This document shows, one piece after another, positions 1 through 6,959 of a DNA stretch of 10,505 nt. The position numbers were made by a program, and so were the translations under genes. The stretch is from Pelomonas sp036404855 (lineage in GTDB: Bacteria; Pseudomonadota; Gammaproteobacteria; Burkholderiales; Burkholderiaceae_C). The stretch spans positions 1-10,505 of the forward strand of contig NZ_DASWYS010000098.1 in assembly GCF_036404855.1 (NCBI RefSeq), in the 5' to 3' direction. Every line of letters starts with the position of its first letter. Within the stretch, counting starts at the first letter, position 1. The notes under the pieces were generated by a model. The model did no database searches and was not told the origin of the DNA. It saw only the letters and a list, made by a program, of their open reading frames with translations.

Positions 1-539
1 TGGACGCTGTGGTCGACCGTTACTTCCCGATCGTCCAGTTGCTGGAAGCAGAACTGGAGGAGATCGAGCAGAGCATCTTCACGCGCGGTGCGGCGCTGGA
101 GAACATCAAGCGCCTCTACGAGTTGAAGCGCCGGCTCATGCTGCTGCGCCACGCCGTGTCGCCCATGCTGGAGATGTTGTCCAAGCTGCACGGCGGGCGC
201 ATCCCGCCAGTTTGCGTGCGAACTGGCGACTACTTTCGCGATGTGGCCGATCATCTGGCCCGTATTCATACGGCCATCGAAACAGTGCGGGACACCATTG
301 GCACAGCCATCCAGGTCAACCTGTCCATGGTCACAATCGACGACAGTCAGGTGACCAAGCGCCTCGCCGCCTGGGCTGGCGTATTCGCCGCTGCGACGGC
401 CCTCGCCGGCATCTGGGGCATGAATTTCGAGCAGATGCCTGAGCTGAAATGGCGTTGGGGCTACCCGGCGGCATTGGGCATGATCACAAGCATCTGTACA
501 TTGATCTGGTGGCGCTTTCGCAGAGCGGGGTGGCTTTGA
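1..539 (+). CDS. corA: CorA-family divalent metal (Mg2+/Co2+) channel, C-terminal part, cut by window start
   Basis: The frame is open from base 3 with no stop before TGA at 537-539, so the gene starts outside the window and about 178 residues of its C-terminus are seen. The visible part begins in the long helical cytoplasmic stalk (acidic LEAELEEIEQ-type coiled coil) and ends with two membrane segments. The first (roughly LAAWAGVFAAATALAGIW) is followed by the family signature GMN and the loop FEQMPEL. The second ends in a short basic cytoplasmic tail (WWRFRRAGWL). CorA proteins are homopentameric inner-membrane channels for Mg2+ or Co2+, and GMN lines the outer pore mouth. The MPEL loop favours true CorA over ZntB, but the ion cannot be read from sequence. 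The stop shares a base with the kdpD start (TGATG), which suggests translational coupling and co-transcription with the potassium regulators. Confidence 0.9.
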   Translation, partial: DAVVDRYFPIVQLLEAELEEIEQSIFTRGAALENIKRLYELKRRLMLLRHAVSPMLEMLSKLHGGRIPPVCVRTGDYFRDVADHLARIHTAIETVRDTIGTAIQVNLSMVTIDDSQVTKRLAAWAGVFAAATALAGIWGMNFEQMPELKWRWGYPAALGMITSICTLIWWRFRRAGWL

Positions 540-3268
540 TGACCGACGAAAACCGGCCCGACCCCGACGCGCTGCTGGAGCAGCTGCGGGAAGAAGAACA
601 CAAGTCCGCGCGCGGCAAGCTGCGCATCTATTTCGGCTCATCGGCGGGTGTCGGCAAGACGTACGCGATGCTGCAGGCCGCGCGCAAGCTGACCGCCGAG
701 GGCGTGGAGGTGCTTGTCGGCGTGGTCGAGACGCATGGGCGCAGTGAGACGATGGCGCTGACCGACGGGCTCACCGTACTGCCGCCGCGACAGGTGGAGT
801 ACCGCGGCAAGCAGTTGCCCGAGTTCGACCTGGACGGCGCTTTGGAGCGGCTGCGGGACAAGTCGCCCACGCTGATCCTCGTCGACGAGCTCGCGCACTC
901 CAATGTTGCCGGTTCTCGTCATCCCAAACGCTGGCAGGACGTCGAGGAACTACTGGCCAACGGCATCGACGTCTACACGACGCTGAACGTGCAGCATCTG
1001 GAGAGCCTTAACGACGTCGTCGGTGGCATCACCGGCGTGCGCGTGCAGGAGACGCTGCCAGATACCTTCTTCGACCGTGCCGACGAGGTTGTCATGGTCG
1101 ACACGCCGGCCGACGAGTTGATCGCGCGGCTGCAGGCCGGCAAGGTCTACAAAGGCCCGCAGGCCGAGCGGGCCGCCAGGAACTTCTTCCGCAAGGGCAA
1201 CCTGATGGCCTTGCGCGAGCTGGCGCTGCGCCGCACGGCGGACCGCGTGGAGGACGATGTCCAGGCCTGGCGCAGCAACAAGTCCATCAAACAGGTATGG
1301 AAGACCGAGGCCGCCATCCTGTGCGCCATTGGTCCGACGCCCGGCGCCGAGCACGTCGTGCGCAGCGCGGCACGGCTGGCTCAGCAGTTGAATGTCAGCT
1401 GGCATGCCGTCTACGTCGAGACGCCGCATCTGCGGCGCGTGCCCGATGCCCAGCGTGAGCGCATCCTGCGCGTGGTGCGACTGGCCCACGACCTTGGCGC
1501 CGCCACCTCGGTGCTGCAGGAACAGAGCGTGGCGTCAGCGCTAATCCGGCACGCGCGCGAGAACAACCTTTCGCAGATCCTGCTGGGCCGCTCGGCAGCC
1601 ATTCCTGCCTGGCGGCGCTGGATCGCCGGACAGGGATTGCACGACGCGCTCTCCGACGCCGCGCCGGACGTGGACCTCATCGAGGTCGGGCAGCCGCAGG
1701 TGGCCAAGCCTGCCCCCAGCGAGACGGAGGGCAACCTGGCCTGGGAGCGGTTGGCGGAGCAGTGGCGACGCTACCTTGGCGCCGCCCTGGTCTGCGCGGC
1801 CACCACGGCCGTGAGCTGGCCGCTGAGCACCTGGTTCGATCTGAGCAACATCGTCATGCTGTTCCTGCTCGCGGTGGTCGGTGTTGCGCTCCATTGGGGC
1901 CGAGGGCCGTCTGTGCTGGCCAGCTTCCTCAGCGTCGGCTTCTTCGACTTCTTCTTCGTGGCGCCGCAGCTGAGCTTCGCCATCTCCGATGCCCAGTACC
2001 TGTTGACCTTCGTGGTGATGCTCGCGGTCGGGCTGATCACCGGACAGCTGACTGCTCACCTGCGCTACCAGGCGACGGTCTCGGCGGAACGCGAGGCCCG
2101 TTCCCGCGCATTGTTCGAGCTGACACGGGAGCTGTCCGGCGCGCTGCAGGCCGACCAGGTGGTGGAGAGCGCGCAGGCCAATCTTTCGCGTGAGTTGCAC
2201 GGGCCAGCCTTGGTGCTGGCGCTTGGCGTCGACGAGCAGTTGAAGATGCCAGCGCTGCCGCCGCAGCTCGACCAACAAGACCCCCCCGACCTCGGTACCG
2301 CGCGCTGGGCCCTGGATCATGGCCAGGCCGCCGGCCTGGCGACCGACACGCTGCCGGGCAGCAACTGGTTCTACCTGCCGCTGCAGGCCCCCATGCGCGC
2401 CCGCGGCGTGCTGGCCCTGAGGCCGCGCGAACTGGCGACCGTGATGCAGCCGGAACGGCGCGCTCAGCTCGACACCTATGCCAGCATCATCGGCCAGGCG
2501 CTTGAGCGAGTGCACTACGTCAAGGTGGCCCAGGATGCACTGGTTCACATCGAGTCCGAGCGCCTGCGCAATTCGCTGCTGTCGACGCTGTCGCACGACT
2601 TGCGCACGCCGCTGGCGGTGGTCTACGGGCTGGCCGATACCCTGGCTGCCCTACCCGCGCTGCCCGAAGACGGCCGAGATATGGCACGCACGCTGCAACG
2701 TCAGTCGCAGCGCATCAATGCCATGGTCACCAACCTGCTGGACATGGCGCGCCTGCAAAGCGGCGCCGTCCAGTTGCGCCTGGAGTGGCAGCCGATCGAG
2801 GAAGTCATCGGCAGCGCGCTGCAGGCGATGCAATCCGTGTTGATGGGACACGATGTGAGCGTTGAGGTGCCCCCGGCACTGCCGTTGATCCACCTGGACT
2901 CTGTATTGATGGAGCGGGTGCTTTGCAACCTGCTCGAAAACGCGGTCAAGTACACGCCGCCGGACAGCAGCATCCGTATCACCGCCGCGATTCATGGGGA
3001 CGAGCTTTGGCTGCGTGTCATGGACAACGGCCCCGGCCTTCCCGCCGGTCGCGAGGAAGCGTTGTTCGAGAAGTTCGCGCGGGCCAAGAGCGAATCCACC
3101 ACTTCAGGCGTGGGCCTTGGTCTCGCCATCTGCCGGGCCATCATGCAGGCCCACCAAGGGCGTATCTGGGCAGAACCGGGGGGCAGCGGCGGCGCCGTCT
3201 TCATCCTCGCCTTGCCGTTGGGAAGCCCACCGGCAGTCCCCGAGATCGATCTCGAAGAATCCGAATGA
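539..3268 (+). CDS. kdpD: KdpD, osmosensitive K+ channel histidine kinase
   Basis: This is a 909-residue inner-membrane sensor kinase that controls the high-affinity KdpFABC potassium pump by phosphorylating KdpE; the length is close to the usual ~890-900. Order of domains: KdpD N-terminal domain (about 24-235) with Walker A GSSAGVGKT at 33-41 and the LILVDELAHSN strand; UspA-like domain (about 257-385); DUF4118 membrane block with four hydrophobic segments (about 411-507); GAF-like linker; then the kinase core. In the core, the H-box SHDLRTP has phospho-acceptor His686, the N-box LLENAVKYTPP has Asn801, G1 is MDNGPGLP (Asp829) and G2 is GVGLGLAI (from 857). I chose ATG 539 over an in-frame ATG at 449 because 449 would read 30 extra unrelated residues inside corA and 539 overlaps the corA stop. 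kdpE follows with a 4-base overlap. No kdpFABC gene is visible in the window. Confidence 0.97.
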   Translation: MTDENRPDPDALLEQLREEEHKSARGKLRIYFGSSAGVGKTYAMLQAARKLTAEGVEVLVGVVETHGRSETMALTDGLTVLPPRQVEYRGKQLPEFDLDGALERLRDKSPTLILVDELAHSNVAGSRHPKRWQDVEELLANGIDVYTTLNVQHLESLNDVVGGITGVRVQETLPDTFFDRADEVVMVDTPADELIARLQAGKVYKGPQAERAARNFFRKGNLMALRELALRRTADRVEDDVQAWRSNKSIKQVWKTEAAILCAIGPTPGAEHVVRSAARLAQQLNVSWHAVYVETPHLRRVPDAQRERILRVVRLAHDLGAATSVLQEQSVASALIRHARENNLSQILLGRSAAIPAWRRWIAGQGLHDALSDAAPDVDLIEVGQPQVAKPAPSETEGNLAWERLAEQWRRYLGAALVCAATTAVSWPLSTWFDLSNIVMLFLLAVVGVALHWGRGPSVLASFLSVGFFDFFFVAPQLSFAISDAQYLLTFVVMLAVGLITGQLTAHLRYQATVSAEREARSRALFELTRELSGALQADQVVESAQANLSRELHGPALVLALGVDEQLKMPALPPQLDQQDPPDLGTARWALDHGQAAGLATDTLPGSNWFYLPLQAPMRARGVLALRPRELATVMQPERRAQLDTYASIIGQALERVHYVKVAQDALVHIESERLRNSLLSTLSHDLRTPLAVVYGLADTLAALPALPEDGRDMARTLQRQSQRINAMVTNLLDMARLQSGAVQLRLEWQPIEEVIGSALQAMQSVLMGHDVSVEVPPALPLIHLDSVLMERVLCNLLENAVKYTPPDSSIRITAAIHGDELWLRVMDNGPGLPAGREEALFEKFARAKSESTTSGVGLGLAICRAIMQAHQGRIWAEPGGSGGAVFILALPLGSPPAVPEIDLEESE

Positions 3269-3969
3269 GCAAAACGAACCCCATCGCCCTGATCGTTGAA
3301 GACGAGCCCAGCATCCGCCGCTTCGTCCGCATGGCGCTCGAGACCGAAGGCTGGACCGTGAACGAGTGCGAAACGGTCCGTCAAGGCCTCCTCGACGCCG
3401 GCACACGCCGGCCCGACCTCATCATCCTGGACCTGGGATTGCCGGACGGCGATGGTGTCGACTACCTGAAAGACTTGCGTGTCTGGTCGGGCATCCCCGT
3501 GATTGTCCTCTCGGCGCGCACCGACGAGACCGACAAGATCGCCGCCCTCGATGCAGGTGCGGACGACTACCTGACCAAGCCCTTCAACATGGGTGAGCTG
3601 ATGGCGCGGGTCCGCGTGGCCTTGCGGCGCAGCCAGAGCGCAGCCACCACAAAGGACGCCGCCCCGACGACGTCATTCAGCTTCGGCGATGTGGAGGTCG
3701 ACATGGCGGCGCGGCGTGTGCGGCGCGCTGGCGCCGACGTGCATCTCACGCCCATCGAGTACCGGCTGTTGACCCACCTGATCGCCAACGCAGGAAAAGT
3801 GCTGTCCCATCGCCAACTGCTGAAGGCCGTCTGGGGGCCGTCGCATATGGACGACAACCACTATCTGCGCGTCTACATGGGCAACCTGAGGCAGAAGCTG
3901 GAGCAGAGCCCGGCCCAGCCCAAGCATCTGCTGACGGAGACGGCAGTGGGCTACCGTCTCGTCCAATGA
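3265..3969 (+). CDS. kdpE: KdpE, OmpR-family response regulator of the kdp operon
   Basis: A 234-residue two-domain transcription factor, the cognate partner of KdpD. Receiver domain residues 1-~120: acidic pocket Glu12/Asp13, phospho-acceptor Asp56 in LIILDLGLPDGDG, Ser83 in VIVLSAR, and Lys105 in DDYLTKPF. C-terminal OmpR/PhoB winged helix about 135-234 has the typical LTPIEYRLLTHLIANAGKV helix and a final ETAVGYRLV hairpin. The start ATG 3265 overlaps the kdpD stop as ATGA, giving tight translational coupling. A longer in-frame reading from 2923 runs through kdpD in another frame and is rejected. The stop TGA (3967-3969) abuts the stop of a convergent pseudogene on the other strand, forming TGATCA, so the two genes have no intergenic space. 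All catalytic residues are present. Confidence 0.97.
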   Translation: MSKTNPIALIVEDEPSIRRFVRMALETEGWTVNECETVRQGLLDAGTRRPDLIILDLGLPDGDGVDYLKDLRVWSGIPVIVLSARTDETDKIAALDAGADDYLTKPFNMGELMARVRVALRRSQSAATTKDAAPTTSFSFGDVEVDMAARRVRRAGADVHLTPIEYRLLTHLIANAGKVLSHRQLLKAVWGPSHMDDNHYLRVYMGNLRQKLEQSPAQPKHLLTETAVGYRLVQ

Positions 3970-4283
3970 TCACAGAGCGCCGCGCAGGCGCACGACCTCC
4001 GGCATCCTCAGGCCGCTGACCCACTGCCGGTAGACACCGCGAGCCACTTGATGCAGCCGTGCAGTGTGCTCTGGCAGGCAGCGCAGGATCTCGGCCTCGG
4101 TCTGAACGGCGGGCCCCCCGGGCAGTGGCGAACTCGTGCCGCGATTCCTCGCACCAAGCGCGCACGCTCTCTTCAGTGACTTCGAGGTGCGATTGGAAGC
4201 CGAGGTGCTTGCCCTTGGCGAAGCCCTTGTTCAGGCAGTGCATGCCGAACAACGTACGCGCGGCGCCCCGCGGGGTACCGCGA
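3970..4283 (-). pseudogene. Truncated and frameshifted class I glutamine amidotransferase (C-terminal part)
   Basis: Read on the minus strand, the first stretch (about 4283 down to 4120) encodes GTPRGAARTLFGMHC... then GKHLGFQSHLEVTEE and SVRAWCEESRHEFATARG. The HLE within GFQSHLEV is the His-x-Glu half of the class I amidotransferase catalytic triad. Next to a run of six G (plus-strand C at 4114-4119) the frame breaks. The other frame continues sensibly as PAVQTEAEILRCLPEHTA, RLHQVARGVYRQWVSGL and ends ...RLRGAL with TGA at 3970-3972. Removing one G restores a single reading. Upstream of about 4283 the family similarity stops, and the N-terminal half with the nucleophile Cys is missing. About 104 residues remain of a family normally near 235. 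It is convergent with kdpE, the stop codons abutting. The +1 could be real or a homopolymer sequencing error; the N-terminal loss cannot be such an error. Confidence 0.72.
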
Positions 4284-4462
4284 CGTCGAGTCAGCTTGCA
4301 TCGTCTGTGCCTGGCTGCTTAAAAAGCTCCAGGCCAAAAGACTCAGTACGGGAACCGTCCTGCGGCCGCGTCATCGGCTTAGAAACCGCCCCTGAGCGCG
4401 TAGCGTTCAGTGGCGGTAGTTCATTTGATGAATGGACGAGACGTGAGCTGGCTCGAGAACGG

Positions 4463-4750
4463 ATGTCCGCCAGGGTGGGCCATATAGAAGGCTCCAAGCT
4501 TGCGCTATTGATAGATCGAATTCAATACCGCTCTGGCTTGCCTCAGATTTACGGATCGCAAGTATTTATCAAGTACGGTCCTAATGGCCGCCATGTGGAC
4601 TGGCAGGTTGAGAATGTGGAGGATATTGATCTGCGGCGGTCAAAAATGTCGATGGAGCCGATCTGCAAATACTTGGCGCGCATTCCAAAGGTTCGTCCCG
4701 AGCAAGTGTTGAAGCGCTGCGGGTCGCCGGCGACGGTTGCAAATGATTAA
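4463..4750 (+). pseudogene. DUF6624-like protein fragment (C-terminal part)
   Basis: A 95-residue reading from ATG 4463 contains SKLALLIDRIQYRSGLPQIY, GSQVF, then VENVEDIDLRRSKMSMEPIC and KYLARI. This matches my memory of the C-terminal pattern of DUF6624 proteins (an L-xx-LxDRI-xxR-x-GxPQxYGTQ block, then a P(V)EDPxxVDxRR block). The family has no established function and is usually about twice this length, so the N-terminal half is missing. The frame stays open back to 4136, but 4136-4283 is antisense to the amidotransferase remnant and is a chance opening. The DNA from about 4290 to 4770 is visibly less GC-rich than its neighbours and uses AT-ending codons, which suggests foreign origin. 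No clear ribosome binding site precedes 4463. It may be an inert fragment; a short functional protein cannot be excluded. Confidence 0.5.
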
Positions 4751-4766
4751 TTTGCAATGAGCTTTT
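4737..4766 (+). terminator. Candidate terminator hairpin after the DUF6624-like fragment
   Basis: A perfect 8-base inverted repeat, TTGCAAAT (4737-4744) and ATTTGCAA (4750-4757), has a 5-base loop that spans the TAA stop at 4748-4750. It is followed by TGAGCTTTT. The stem is AT-rich, so a weak terminator or simple palindrome is equally possible. Confidence 0.4.
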
Positions 4767-4883
4767 CAGGTCGACTCTCAGGTGGTTTTCGGCCTTGGCC
4801 CGATTACTCCGCTAACAATGCCCTGCGCCAGACAGGCTGCAACGGACTACGCCAGCTTCCATATTTCGGATTCGAGCAAGCTC

Positions 4884-4926
4884 GGTAGGTTGGAGTGAGC
4901 AGCGCGAACCCCAATCGCTCTACCGG
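4884..4926. repeat. Extragenic palindrome-like repeat, single-arm copy
   Basis: The stretch reads GGTAGGTTGGAGTGAGC, AGCGCGAACCCCAA, then TACCGGGC. It has the form of the dispersed proteobacterial intergenic repeat GTAGGTTGGGGTGAGC..GCGAACCCCAAC, from memory of such repeats. The end folds on itself (TTGG..CCAA). A second, two-armed copy lies at 8806-8886 and shares the TTGGxGTGAG core, the GCGAACCCCA end and the terminal TACCGGGC. The copy overlaps the stop codon of the leftward secreted-protein gene (4920-4922), so its insertion may have set that gene's 3' end. Confidence 0.6.
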
Positions 4927-5465
4927 GCGACGATGGCCAGCAGGGCCACATTGAAGCGGCCCGAAATCGATGCAACGGACTGGGCGAAAGTGACAATCCT
5001 GAGGGTTGTCGCGCCATTGAACTGCAGCGAGTTCTTGTCGATGAGCACATGCTCAGGTGGCAAGACCCAATGCGGGCCCCAATCCTTGAAATAGGTGGCC
5101 TGCATGTCGTCGACCGATCTGTGCTCCGGGCTTGCCAGCTCAAGTTCGGCGCGCAGCCATACAAACTTCCCGTGGCCGTTCCGGAAGGGTTTGCTGTCGA
5201 TGGTGATGAACCATCGCGCTCCGGGCGCCGTGCAGCGGAATTGCCTTGCATCCACGTCCGCGCAGTCGTACGCCTTGGATCGAAGCAACAGCCTGGCGAC
5301 TTGCGGGCACCGGTGGGTGCATTTCTCCAACTGCGACAGCTCCTGGAGCATCGCGAACGAGCCTTCGTGACCATCGACGGGCGGCGGTTCGGCGGCGGCG
5401 CCTAAACCCACCGAGGCCCCGACGATGAGAAGCCAAAACCTGCGGATGGCGAGCGGCAGGGGCAT
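4920..5465 (-). CDS. Hypothetical exported protein with four cysteines
   Basis: 181 residues starting at ATG 5465. The N-terminus has a signal-peptide pattern: basic IRR, a hydrophobic FWLLIVGASVGLG core, and an AAA cleavage site before EPPPVDG (after about residue 25). The mature part has four cysteines, Cys49, Cys53, Cys68 and Cys78 (KCTHRCPQ, YDCAD, FRCTA), which could form disulfides in the periplasm. I recognise no family. The C-terminal half has mixed beta-type patterns (WFITIDSKPF, NSLQFNGATTLRIVTFAQSV). The start codon lies only three bases after the stop of the ABC-transporter remnant (5469-5471), and no ribosome binding site is obvious. The gene was therefore probably the next cistron of that operon and may have lost its promoter when the upstream gene was deleted. 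Codon choice is normal for the region, so the coding call is good although expression is uncertain. Confidence 0.65.
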   Translation of the reverse strand: MPLPLAIRRFWLLIVGASVGLGAAAEPPPVDGHEGSFAMLQELSQLEKCTHRCPQVARLLLRSKAYDCADVDARQFRCTAPGARWFITIDSKPFRNGHGKFVWLRAELELASPEHRSVDDMQATYFKDWGPHWVLPPEHVLIDKNSLQFNGATTLRIVTFAQSVASISGRFNVALLAIVAR

Positions 5466-5468
5466 GGT

Positions 5469-5621
5469 CTAGCCGGGTTGCGCTTCCAACCCAAACTGCA
5501 TCGCCGCCAACTTCGCATACAGCCCGCTGCGCGCGACCAGTTCGTCGTGCCGGCCTATGTCCACGATGGGCCCCGCGTCCAGCACGACGATGCGGTCCGC
5601 CTTCTGGATGATCGCGAGCCG
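5469..5621 (-). pseudogene. C-terminal remnant of an ABC transporter ATPase
   Basis: On the minus strand from 5621 the frame reads RLAIIQKADRIVVLDAGPIV, DIGRHDELVARSGLYAKLAA, MQFGLEAQPG, then TAG (5469-5471). This is the standard end of an ABC exporter nucleotide-binding domain: the region after the H-loop (HRL...ADRIVVLDxGxIVxxGxHxELxxxxGLYAxL). Only about 50 residues survive; Walker A, Q-loop, signature and Walker B motifs are all absent. The remnant is joined in a different frame to the start of a GspA/ExeA-like gene, with the join in the GGCGGCGGC-rich bases at about 5618-5629. The exported-protein gene follows after three bases. Confident as a fragment; which ABC exporter it came from is not determinable. 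Confidence 0.8.
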
Positions 5622-5749
5622 CCGCCGCTGTCCAGCCCGTACAGCAGATGCGCCAGCGCCTCGCGGTGACGCTCGCTCATGAACAGGTCATGCGGATCGG
5701 GCGCGATCGAGAACGGCGCTTGCCTCAAGCAGAAGAAGGTCGCGTGCAT
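5618..5749 (-). pseudogene. N-terminal remnant of a GspA/ExeA-type AAA ATPase
   Basis: From ATG 5749 on the minus strand, 44 residues read MHATFFCLRQAPFSIAPDPH, DLFMSERHREALAHLLYGLD, SGGG. The ExeA/GspA family (secretion and pilus or peptidoglycan-linked ATPases) starts in the same way: FFGLxxxPFSIAPDPxxLxMSERHREALAHLLYG, then a glycine stretch and Walker A. Here the similarity stops just before Walker A. After SGGG the frame runs as unrelated SRSSRRRTASSCW because it enters the ABC remnant out of frame. No Shine-Dalgarno is seen upstream. The in-frame extension back to 5851 is not needed by the family start. The gene is broken and cannot make an active ATPase. It diverges from the CbrC gene at 5850. 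Confidence 0.78.
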
Positions 5750-5849
5750 AGAGCAGGAGGATACCCACTGCACAGGCGTTTCCCGGCGCGCCGCGACCCG
5801 GCCCGGGGCTCGGGCACCCGGAGCGACGCCGTCTGCTAGCGTGCGGGGC

Positions 5850-6380
5850 ATGAACCTGCCTTCCTTCCGCTACCACCCCGACCCGCTGGCCACCGGCGCC
5901 ATCGAGCCGCGCCAGATCAGCTGCGCCTGCTGCGGCCAGGCGTGCAGCCACGTCTACGTGCAGCCCGTCTATGCGACGAGCGACCTCGACGAGAAGCTGT
6001 GCCCCTGGTGCATCGCCGACGGCAGCGCGGCGGCCAAGCTCGGTGCGAGCTTCTCCGACCCCGGGCCGCTGCTGCAGGCGGGCATCGCGCAAGACGTGGT
6101 CGACGAGGTCAGCCTGCGCACGCCGGGCTATTCCTGCTGGCAGCAGGAAGTGTGGCTCGCGCACTGCAACGACGCCTGCGAGTTCCACGGCGACGCGCTC
6201 GAGGAAGATGTGGAGGGCGCTAGCGACGCGACGAAGGCCGACTGGCGCGAGCGCTACGGCCTCACCGAGAAGGACTGGGCCCGCGCCACGCGCGACTACG
6301 AGCCCGCCGGCGACAACGCGTTCTACAAGTTCGTGTGCCGGCATTGCGGCGTGGTGCGGCTGGGGTGGGATTGCGCGTGA
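5850..6380 (+). CDS. CbrC family (UPF0167) protein
   Basis: 176 residues from ATG 5850. The N-terminus PSFRYHPDPLATGAI and the block DLDEKLCPWCIADGSAAAKL match my memory of E. coli CbrC, a CreBC-regulon protein linked to colicin E2 tolerance whose biochemical role is unknown. Three cysteine groups are seen: CACC at 25-28, CPWC at 51-54, and CRHCG near the C-terminus. They are likely to bind zinc. The motif DEVSLRTPGYSCWQQEVWLAHCNDACEF is also family-like, and the length equals the family norm. I chose ATG 5850 because the family begins with M-x-LP-x-F-x-YHPDP; an in-frame reading from 5679 would add 57 unrelated residues antisense to the GspA remnant. There is no signal peptide, so it should be cytoplasmic. 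The next gene starts 46 bases downstream on the same strand. Confidence 0.9.
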   Translation: MNLPSFRYHPDPLATGAIEPRQISCACCGQACSHVYVQPVYATSDLDEKLCPWCIADGSAAAKLGASFSDPGPLLQAGIAQDVVDEVSLRTPGYSCWQQEVWLAHCNDACEFHGDALEEDVEGASDATKADWRERYGLTEKDWARATRDYEPAGDNAFYKFVCRHCGVVRLGWDCA

Positions 6381-6426
6381 CAGCGCCCCGCCCACCGATG
6401 CCCCGCCACCTGCCACCGCCACGCTG

Positions 6427-6927
6427 ATGAAACTCGCCTTCGCCGTCCACCTCGACGGCCCGCAGCCCCAGGCCGCCGCCGTCGCCTTCGAGGCCTGGGA
6501 TGCGCCGGAGCCGGCGAAGGCCTTCGTCTCGCGCATCGCCCAGGTCGAGAAGCCCGCGCGCGGCGAGCTCGACCTTCGCGCGCTGCCCTGCATGCTGCAG
6601 TTGCTGCGCGAGCATCAGCTGGCGCCCGAGCTGGTCCTCATCGACGGCTTCGTGCATCTCGACGCGGCGGAAACGCCCGCACTGGGGCAGCACCTGTTCC
6701 ACGCGCTGGGCAGCGGCACGCCTGTCATCGGCCTCTCGAAGTCGGCGCGGCCGGGCCTGCCGGCGCGGTTCGAGGTGATGCGCGAAGAGGAGGCCCGGCC
6801 GCTGGTCGTCACCTGCGCGGGCATCGACATCGGCGCGGCCAAGGTGCGCGTGCGGGCTATGCATGGGCGCAAGCGCGTGCCGACCTTGATGAAGCTGGTG
6901 GCACGGCTGGCGAAGGGCGGGGACTAG
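6427..6927 (+). CDS. Divergent endonuclease V-like protein, probably lacking catalytic acids
   Basis: 166 residues from ATG 6427. The core ELVLIDGFVHLD (Asp73) followed by GQHLFHALGSGTPVIGLSKS (Lys105) has the pattern of endonuclease V (LLxDGxGxxHxRxxGxAxHLGxLLxxPxIGVAK). The next block, PLVVTCAGIDIGAAKVRVRA, matches the PVYVSPGHxVSxxTAxxxV block, and a final LPTLMKLVARLA helix also fits. Endonuclease V cuts DNA or RNA next to deaminated bases using Asp, Glu, Asp and His. Here the N-terminal strand reads LAFAVHLDG, with Ala6 where the first Asp is expected. The segment GELDLRALP has Ala52 where the family FRE Glu is expected. Only the third acid (Asp73) is clear. The alignment is by eye. The protein is shorter than E. 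coli Nfi (about 223) but close to short proteobacterial homologues. Transcription with the CbrC gene (46 bases upstream) is likely. Confidence 0.7.
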   Translation: MKLAFAVHLDGPQPQAAAVAFEAWDAPEPAKAFVSRIAQVEKPARGELDLRALPCMLQLLREHQLAPELVLIDGFVHLDAAETPALGQHLFHALGSGTPVIGLSKSARPGLPARFEVMREEEARPLVVTCAGIDIGAAKVRVRAMHGRKRVPTLMKLVARLAKGGD

Positions 6928-6957
6928 GGCCTGCTCCCCTAGTGTTAACAGGCCCTA
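6925..6957 (+). terminator. Hairpin at the stop codon of the endonuclease V-like gene
   Basis: A perfect 9-base inverted repeat, TAGGGCCTG (6925-6933) and CAGGCCCTA (6949-6957), has a 15-base loop, and its first three bases are the stop codon. No T tract follows, so it may be a terminator without a tail or a 3' stabilising stem. A second inverted repeat follows at once. Confidence 0.5.
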
Positions 6958-6959
6958 AA

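Noticed and set aside
1541..2596. Long minus-strand open frame (351 codons) and several others opposite kdpD
   Set aside because: They are antisense shadows of a GC-rich kinase gene with low-complexity Gln/Arg/Ala composition and no domain features.
4136..4750. A single 204-residue plus-strand protein
   Set aside because: Its first third is antisense to the amidotransferase remnant and has no sense of its own; only the part after about 4463 looks protein-like.
5850..6927. A two-gene defence system made of CbrC and the endonuclease V-like protein
   Set aside because: Both resemble ordinary chromosomal families. Adjacency alone does not support a defence role, and the nuclease seems to lack catalytic acids.
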